Origin: Mantis religiosa
Taxonomy: Eukaryota; Arthropoda; Insecta; Mantodea; Mantidae
Length of the DNA stretch: 64,000 nucleotides
Direction of reading: 5' to 3'
NCBI GenBank assembly: GCA_030765055.1
Contig: JAUKNK010000150.1
Coordinates: 129,001-193,000 of the forward strand
Shown here: positions 57,663 to 64,000 of the stretch, in pieces
How the letters are laid out: every line of letters starts with the position of its first letter
How positions within the stretch are numbered: position 1 is the stretch's first letter
Program-made: the position numbers and the translations under genes
Notes under the pieces: generated by a model
What the model was told of the DNA's origin: nothing
Seen by the model: the letters and a program-made list of their open reading frames with translations, nothing else
The model's database searches: none

Positions 57663-57890
57663 GTGCTTTACATAGAACAATGTATGATTTATATGACAAG
57701 GATGAATATCCAACTGCCAAATGATGGCCAATTTAATGCGGTAAAAATAGAATATACAGATTTCGTATCTTCTATATATAATATTCTGAAATCCCTTGTG
57801 TTCAAATATAGGAGAACAAATGATGGTCGCAAACTTCTGCTTGAAGAAAGCGATATTGTTGCTGCAAGATTAACATTTCTGCGCACATAA
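57663..57890 (+). pseudogene. possible DDE transposase fragment
   Basis: The 75-codon frame includes SLVFKYRRTNDGRKLLLEES and DIVAARLTFLRT. This resembles the segment just before the first catalytic Asp in one group of Tc1/mariner-type transposases of arthropods. It stops before any catalytic residue. Likeness is short, so I hold this loosely. Confidence 0.4.
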
Positions 57891-58770
57891 TCATTGTATA
57901 TGTTCTGACATACAAGCTGAAATATTAAGCGAACTTTTCTGCCACCATTGTATCACACTAAAACTCAGCATCTGTGTGATAATTGCTAGGCTGAGACAAA
58001 GTCAGACATATCTTCCATCTCTGTCGCCCGCTAGCCGTGACCAAGACAGCACGAAAACCATATTGCCTCAACCCATGCTCATTCTTATTTTGTAGTTACT
58101 CTACTAAGAACAGCATGTACAAGAATGAACACAGAACGTGATGTGACTACAACACATCATATTTCTTTGTTTGTTTTATCGAACATTGTTTTTCATGTGC
58201 CCTGTATATAAAGTCAATACGTAACTGATGCACATACCGTTTCATAAAAAACATGATAGCTTTAATCAGGTACGTATTTAGTTTATATTTGTACGAACAA
58301 ACTGCACCAGTGAACTTAATGTGTAAAACAAATTAGTCCATTATTTGTTAAAGACAAACACAAACAAAACGTGGGATAACAAAACAAACTGGTACCGCGG
58401 ATGATAATAATAAAAAGCTGGCGGCATGCTTTAACATTTTCCTAATTCAAATTATATCGCAACAAATAAACACGACTGCTCTTCTGGCAACTTCGTAGGA
58501 TTGTTAAAAATCTCATGTCCTACCTTCACATTACATTCTCTATTCACTCTTGTCGAAACTGTTGTTACAAATGCTTATTCCCCTACCTAGTTCATAATAA
58601 TAGAGGTAAACATTTGCAGATATTAGATTTTGGCATATGTATCTTCTAAGGGGAATATGGGAATGCAGTCTGTTGTAGGTGTCAAACTTTAAGGCAATAA
58701 GGTACTTCACTTGGAGTTAAAATTCGCATTTTTATTTTAAGATTTTATTATAATTTCATGCCTCTAGATT
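57891..58770. other. no gene seen
   Basis: AT-rich, no frames or ends recognised. Confidence 0.4.
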
Positions 58771-58822
58771 ACAAATATATAGAAATTGATTGTTCTTTCA
58801 CACTGGCCGTGTGTAGGCTTAA

Positions 58823-59542
58823 GGCAAGGCTACATTAAAAATTCCAAATTCTATATCTAATAATAAACCTATCATTATGAAAATTTGGACACATAATAAG
58901 AGTATCATTTTAAACTGGCATGCAAATTTTTATGTTGCGACACCAAACAGTTGATTAATTATTAATTATTTTTTGTGAAAATATTGTAAAAACTAAAAAT
59001 GTTCTACGCGTCAAAAAATTTGAGATTTTAAGTTGAATTGTTGTGTTCTGCAAGTAAAGAGCAATTTTAAAAGACCCACATTCTTATTTTTGGAATACTC
59101 TTGTAGAATTTGTTCTAAAATGTTTTCCACGTTTTAGCGCTCAAAGGTTTGAACATATTAACTTATTTTATTACTTAACACCATATAATATTCAAAACAT
59201 GAGCATCAACGAAAAAAAGGGATTGTGAAGTTTCTTATTTACATATTATGGACAAATCCTGGAAGTTTCACCAAGTTTAATGGAAAACTTTTACGCGTGG
59301 AATATTTTGTATATTGAAAAATGTTAGAAAAAAGTTTCACAGAAAATCAACTTTAAAGTAATGATTGTTAGTTTTAAATATTGTTAAAGATCTCTTGAAA
59401 TTGTTACGTGATGGCTTAAAGTGGTGCAAATGATAAAAATAGCATTCCATTTATTACTACAAAGCCTAAGCTACCAAAAATGCCAAAAAAGAAAATTCCA
59501 TGGTTTTCAACATTTTCGGCGAATTTTCAGTGTAGCCTTGCC
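58823..59542. mobile_element. TTAA-flanked MITE (720 bp)
   Basis: Inverted ends GGCAAGGCTACA, with partial similarity for another 10 bp, flanked by TTAA (58819-58822 and 59543-59546). Removing it and one TTAA makes the left arm align with the right arm (59680-59740) without a gap. No coding frame; non-autonomous. It may be mobilised by Kolobok- or piggyBac-type enzymes. Confidence 0.8.
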
Positions 59543-59546
59543 TTAA

Positions 59547-59740
59547 GTATAGAAAGGTAGAGTCAGACTGAAAAATTCAATGCCATGGCCGCGATTTGAA
59601 CCACGGATCTTCTGGTTGCCGCCCAACCGCTCTAACCCTTGAGCTACTATGGCCAACGTGCCGACAGTTTTCAGTCTGACTCTATCTTTCCATACTTTAG
59701 CCTACACACGGCCAGTGTGAAATAACAATTAATTTCCATT
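59547..59740 (-). repeat. tRNA-like core with long inverted arms
   Basis: Arms of about 60 bp (CACACTGGCCGTGTGTAGGC and a GTCAGACTGAAAA word) flank a minus-strand tRNA-like core with TAGCTCAAGGGTTAGAGCGG (A box) and GTGGTTCAAATC (B box). The left arm begins at 58787 before the MITE. The anticodon arm is not normal, so it is not a working tRNA gene. Confidence 0.6.
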
Positions 59741-59749
59741 AATTGACCT

Positions 59750-60010
59750 AATAGTGGTTAACTATAAAGCCTGGACCTTAAAGCACTTACATGTTGTAAG
59801 TCGCCATTAAGGTAACTTGTCTCATGTGTTTATGAGAACTCCTAAATGGTTTACCGAAAAAAACACGAGTCATTTGGAGAATTTAATGTCATGTCGACAC
59901 GTTAGCCATAGTAGCTCAATGGTTAGAGCGGCTGGACGGCAACGAGGCAGATCCGTGGTTCAAATCCCGACTATGGCATTGAATTTTTCAGTCTGACTGT
60001 CTCTTTCCAT
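59750..60010 (+). repeat. family X repeat with tRNA-like core
   Basis: Matches 52640-52905. The core has a paired GCCATAG/CTATGGC acceptor-like stem, TAGCTCAATGGTTAGAGCGG and GTGGTTCAAATCC, then GGCATTGAATTTTTCAGTCT. Confidence 0.65.
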
Positions 60011-60022
60011 ACAAATATATAG

Positions 60023-60485
60023 TTAAAAAGTGCATCGGAGCAATAATATATACCTAGTTTGCTAATTACGTTAGTGAGTGTTAAGTTTTTGCGACGCCCC
60101 CTTTTGTAAACATTCAGAAAATCCATCATAACTTCTGTACTACTGATCAGATATTTCGGAACTAAGCCTTGTTTTGTAGGAGATCTTTCAAGCTTTCTGC
60201 TGGAACAAATGGAATTCCAATTATGCTAGTTTTTCTTTGTCTTTGGCTGCGTATGTGAACATTTATGTGTTCTGAATAATATTTTGTACTAGTTATTGGT
60301 GAGTATATGAAATGGGTAGGCCAAAAACATTTGGAAATGAAAGTTTACAGTCAATGGTTTTACTAAAAGCAGAACAGTAAATGTGGAAAATGTAAGTGCA
60401 ATATACGATGAAACCACATGTAATATTGAGGTTAGTAGGCCCAGTTAAACAATACATGTGCTAATCATGATAATAGTTATATACA
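60023..60485. other. no clear gene; may be upstream part of the transposase remnant
   Basis: No motif recognised in any frame. Confidence 0.3.
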
Positions 60486-60623
60486 GAAATTGATGAGCTG
60501 CGAGTCCTGAAAGCAGATAAAATAGTTCAAGAACTGGCCAAGAAGGCAAGAAAAATGAAGAGGAACTCGAAAAGAACAAGTGAGGATACAGGGTGTCAAA
60601 ACTATGCAGCAGGAATGTCCTGA
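60486..60623 (+). pseudogene. TTAA-element (Kolobok-like) transposase, extreme C-terminus
   Basis: A 45-codon frame reads ADKIVQELAKKARKMKRNSK and ends QNYAAGMS before a TGA, the same basic helix and Y-x-x-G end as the copy at 24255-24601. No more of the gene is visible. Confidence 0.45.
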
Positions 60624-60894
60624 CTCATGTGAGAAGTCAGTAATAAATATATAAACTTTAAAACTGTTTTTCTCAGTTTCACATTTTTTCAGGTTCCGGT
60701 ACACTTAAAAAAAACGATTCAACAAAAACATATGAATTTTACTGTGTGTATGGAACAGACTTATAAGAATAATAAGAAGAAGGAATTTTTCTCTGAGATT
60801 CATAATACTTGCATAAAAAAATAAATTATCTGAAATTTCAGTGCTTTAGAAAAATATCACAAATTATCAGTATAAATTTTTCAAATAATAATAC

Positions 60895-61276
60895 GCCGTT
60901 ACACCACTGCAGAAATTGAGAACTTGGGATAGAAAGTCTTACCTCAACCCCTATACAGCCCTGACCTGACACCAAAAGACTTCCATCTGTCCGGGCCACT
61001 AAAGGAAGCTCATCGTGGATTCATTTTGAAGGAGAGGAAGCTGTGAAAACGTCCGTTCGTCAATGGCTTAGGAAGCAAGGCCGTGTGTTTTACCACACTG
61101 CAATACATGCCCTAGTTAAAAGGTGGACCAAAACTGTGGAAAAGGACGGAGATTATATTGAATAGTGACAAATTAATCGTCAATGTTGTAGTTTTCAAGC
61201 TATGTAAATTGGATTCAATTTTCTTGGCAATTAAAAGAGAATAAAATAGGAGGCTTTATTTTTGTACCCACCCTCG
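60895..61276 (+). pseudogene. mariner-type transposase C-terminus and right end
   Basis: From a degraded second motif the frame reads YSPDLTPKDFHLSGPLKEAH with the third catalytic Asp. In another frame come parts of the usual C-terminus. The right terminus CCCACCCTCG stands before TA at 61277. The left half of the element is missing. Confidence 0.6.
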
Positions 61277-61278
61277 TA

Positions 61279-62287
61279 AATATATAAGGTGTTTTATTGT
61301 TCTACTTACTTATTTTACTTTTTGGTTGTGTAAATTGTTATAAACCGTTTCATTTAAAGTTCTGGTAGAGATCCGGGACGAGCTAGTAGGTCCCGAGTAA
61401 TTCAGTAATATTCTTCTCTTACTAATGAAGCAGGAGCTGTGACATGCACTGAAATGATCATGTAAAAGTTGGAGATTTTTTATAAGAAATGTCTCAATTT
61501 TGTATCCAAGAAGACAATTTGGAAATGTGTAGACATCCTGACTTTCTGTATGTAAACGTTTTACTCCGTAACGGAAATTTATAATATTAATTGAGAGGTA
61601 AGTAGGTAATAAATAAAATAAATATCAAAAGGGAAGTCATGGTCGCTAAATGGGTTAGTGCCACGTACTACACTGTGGCCAAGTGGGCAGTAAACTGCCG
61701 TGTTACAGAGTTGCAAGATTCTGGACATTGGTTGTATGTAAGTGACCCTGTAACTTCGGACCTCCCCGCTAAATTGACCGCGCCACCGTTCTTATATAGT
61801 ACATGACATGCCAGAATTGTATCCGGGAGAGTTTCCACGTTATTCGTGCAGTTACAGCAAATTAACTTACATATCTTCATAAAGTGGTTTTCCAGTTTTC
61901 AAAAGTACTGAGAGTATTAAACCTTTTGATAATAATTTAATATGCTAGTCTTATTTACATAAGTTAAAATGAAATGATTATTTCAAGGTATTTTAGTGCT
62001 GTCATTAAGCTTGACACACGTCTCCTGTGGATTTGAACATCGCAATCATGTTAATGGGAGCATCAAGCCATGTGCTACGGTACAAAATACATTTTATTTA
62101 TAAACTTCCCAAATTTGAGCTACACTTTATTTACAAATTCCCGGCAGTGAGACTGGAGATTTTTCTCCGACTAACTGATAACGTGTAGTAATTTGAAAGT
62201 GAATTATTTTGGTTATTTAGGTGTGCAGAAGCCACGAGAGACTAAATGGTGTGTGTATTGTCATTCTGCTGAGATCAGAATTGTGTA
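61279..62287. other. no gene seen
   Basis: No element ends or coding motifs. A stretch near 61635-61740 is faintly tRNA-like but too weak to call. Confidence 0.35.
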
Positions 62288-62365
62288 CAAGAGCCCTTCT
62301 ACGGAAAGAGGAACAATATGAATTTCTGCAAACTGTACTTTTAGTTTACGAACCCACAAAGTAAC
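62288..62365 (+). repeat. gypsy LTR end fragment
   Basis: Reads GGAACAATATGAATTTCTGC to TACGAACCCACAAAGTAACAG, the last about 75 bp of the LTR type found elsewhere in the window. The rest of the LTR is absent. Confidence 0.6.
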
Positions 62366-62590
62366 AGTATTATTTCTACTTAATTCGCTATTTTCATGAA
62401 GCACCTCAGCAACAGTGACATCATTTGATGCTTTGGCTTTCCACATTCCTTCTTATGAGCAACTGAACCAGCTTCCTTGAACTTCCTAATTCACATAAAT
62501 ATGAATGAAATATGAGGCTGATCTAAAATTGTTAAGAGTTCCAAATAGCCGAATAGAAGGAGTTCGCATAGGTTAGACTAGATGAATTAT

Positions 62591-62834
62591 GCCCACCTCT
62601 GTAGCGTGGTGGTAGCGTGTCTGCCTAACGTTCAAAAAGTCCCCAGTTCGAATCTCGGTCATGGTGAGTAACCTGAATAAGATATTTTCCGGGGTTTTCC
62701 CTTAACCTGAAGAACGAATGTCGGGTAACTCTAAGCTCTATGGACCCTGTGCTCATTTGAGCATATCCCATTCATCGTCCCATATGACTTAAAGTTGGAG
62801 GACGTAAAATTAAAATACATAAATAAATAGATAA
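62591..62834 (+). repeat. tRNA-SINE family A, copy 5
   Basis: Head GCCCACCTCTGTAGCGTGGT (A box), CAGTTCGAATCTCGG (B box), body, then GGAGGACGTAAAATTAAAAT and an AAATAAAT tail. ATGAATTAT flanks both sides (62582-62590 and 62835-62843). Confidence 0.88.
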
Positions 62835-62843
62835 ATGAATTAT

Positions 62844-63405
62844 GATAGTAAAATACGAGAAGAGGCTCAAACCTTTGTGTTGGGATTGGTATTTAATTAC
62901 GGAGAGGGATTTGCTACACAGGCCACCATGCTGGGCCCATTGTTCCTATGCCTCCAAGTGGAGGAACCCCCGGGAGGAAGGATGAGGTGAAGGAGACATG
63001 GGGCGGCCGAACCAAGAAGCCACGACAGTACCGAGGGCACGGTCCCTACAGTTTACTTGACAACCGGTTCTAAGTAATACGTGTTGCCAAGCTCTATTCT
63101 CCTTCAATGGCCAGCGTTGTGTACAATCCATTGTCAGGGCGCCGATTTGTTTATATTTTATATGGAGTGATACATCTCTGGAACAGCTCTAGATCAAATC
63201 CCCCAATATTATAAGCACAGTTGCAAAAGAATTTTGCAGCAATGCTGCCACTAGTGTCATTCCAACACTCGCACATAAAACAACGAAGGCGCAAGGAATA
63301 TATTGACTTTGGCTATTACATGATGTGATTGTCGTTATTTGACCATAAATAAAGTATTTCATTTACACTTTTGTAGTTTATAATTATCCAAATAATCATA
63401 AGTAT
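62844..63405. other. no gene seen
   Basis: No recognisable frame or element end. Confidence 0.35.
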
Positions 63406-63898
63406 TGTGACTCTGTGGGTTTGGGAAATTAAAAGTCCAATTGCAGAAACTCAAAATGTTCTTTATTTCCACCGAATTACAATTGGAACACTTGCCGATT
63501 ACATAGAATTACTTAGCGCACACAATTACAATTCACCAGTTCGTATGTCACAGGTCCACTCTACACTCACAATTACGTACAACTCCTCTGATAAACGTAC
63601 ACAGTCTTCCAGTCCGTTCACTATCACGGCGCTCCTCCGGCTGCTCGCCAAGAACTGAACTCACTCGCTAACTGCAGCCCCTTTTTATAGAAAGATCGCT
63701 GTTTCTGGAAGTCTCGCGGTTCAGTGAATCATCCCGAAGGTTCCAGACGTCAGGGAGGGGAAAGAGATGCCTAGTGATGTTTTCCCAACCATCCCCTCTT
63801 TAGCGCTACAAGATAAATGGGTAGGCGTGAATGAATGCTTTCCGTCTGGTCCCTACTTGCCAGCTGGTCCTATCGGGAATTCCGATGTTCGGGTGACA
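63406..63898 (-). repeat. solo LTR (493 bp), gypsy sub-family of 6217
   Basis: Reverse orientation, TGTGACTCTGTGGG to GGGTGACA, matching the LTRs at 6217 and 10306. Flanks GTAT and GTTT differ by one base. The about 100 bases after it show nothing. Confidence 0.85.
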
Positions 63899-64000
63899 GT
63901 TTTGATTGTCCATCGGCCCGTCAGTGCTGGCAGGCTTCAGTATGGTTTTGCTGCGTGCCCACACTCAATAGTATTTTACCGCAGATATGACATTTTTAGG

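Larger units (their letters stand above)
58783..60010. mobile_element. composite of two inverted tRNA-like units, split by a TTAA element
   Basis: ACAAATATATAG (12 bp) stands on both sides (58771-58782 and 60011-60022). Between lie a minus-oriented tRNA-like unit with long inverted arms, holding a TTAA-flanked element in its left arm, and a plus-oriented family X unit like 52640-52905. If the 12-bp repeat is a target duplication, the whole head-to-head pair entered as one retroposed unit. Confidence 0.55.

Noticed and set aside
59923..59997. Possible tRNA gene (good acceptor-like stem, A and B boxes)
   Set aside because: The anticodon arm does not form a normal 5-bp stem with a 7-base loop, and the same core occurs in other repeat copies, so it is a tRNA-like module of a repeat.
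61635..61740. Weak tRNA-like stretch
   Set aside because: A and B boxes are too degenerate and no second copy was found in the window.
36690..62640. Spaced similar repeats considered as a CRISPR-like array
   Set aside because: The repeats are dispersed SINE copies with target duplications, kilobases apart, in a eukaryotic context.

Overview
The window reads as intergenic DNA from an arthropod, most likely an insect with a large, repeat-rich genome. The evidence is the mix of mobile elements: Ty3/gypsy LTR elements, an I-clade-like LINE, jockey-type LINE fragments, mariner, Tc1, pogo/Tigger, piggyBac, TTAA-flanked elements and tRNA-derived SINEs. A polyneopteran (cockroach, termite, stick insect) would fit, but nothing in the sequence proves it. 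I recognise no host gene. Nearly every coding remnant belongs to a mobile element, and almost all are broken by stops, frameshifts or later insertions.

Layout. 1-7.5 kb: a minus-strand SINE/LINE chimeric retrocopy with a 9-bp target duplication, split by a 5.1-kb gypsy element (ATAT duplication). 8.0-9.4 kb: a mariner with both ends. 9.4-11.4 kb: a LINE RNase H remnant, two solo LTRs and a GA run. 12-20 kb: old repeats, a LINE C-terminus and transposase N-terminal scraps. 20.6-25.8 kb: a Tc1 element followed two bases later by a pogo/Tigger element that carries further insertions. 26.7-27.8 kb: an internally deleted mariner holding a solo LTR. 28.2-29.7 kb: piggyBac and LINE remnants plus an unclassified repeat. 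30.1-33.1 kb: a Tc1 element with a GT-AG intron, split by a TTAA-flanked element whose removal rejoins the host element. 35.0-36.4 kb: a SINE with a LINE-like tail, split by a TA-flanked inverted-repeat element. 37.4-39.7 kb: a young non-autonomous gypsy element. 39.8-47.8 kb: a full-length LINE with a 13-bp target duplication, its ORF1 split by a second copy of the non-autonomous gypsy. 50-64 kb: several tRNA-SINE copies, a palindromic tRNA-like composite split by a TTAA element, transposase fragments and a solo LTR.

The most notable system is the pair of non-autonomous gypsy elements. Both keep a long open frame that joins a coiled-coil segment to a fragment of the RNase H region and to the integrase zinc-binding region. 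Both use the same three deletion joints, although their LTRs belong to clearly different sub-families. The related element at 1.6-6.7 kb shows where each piece came from.
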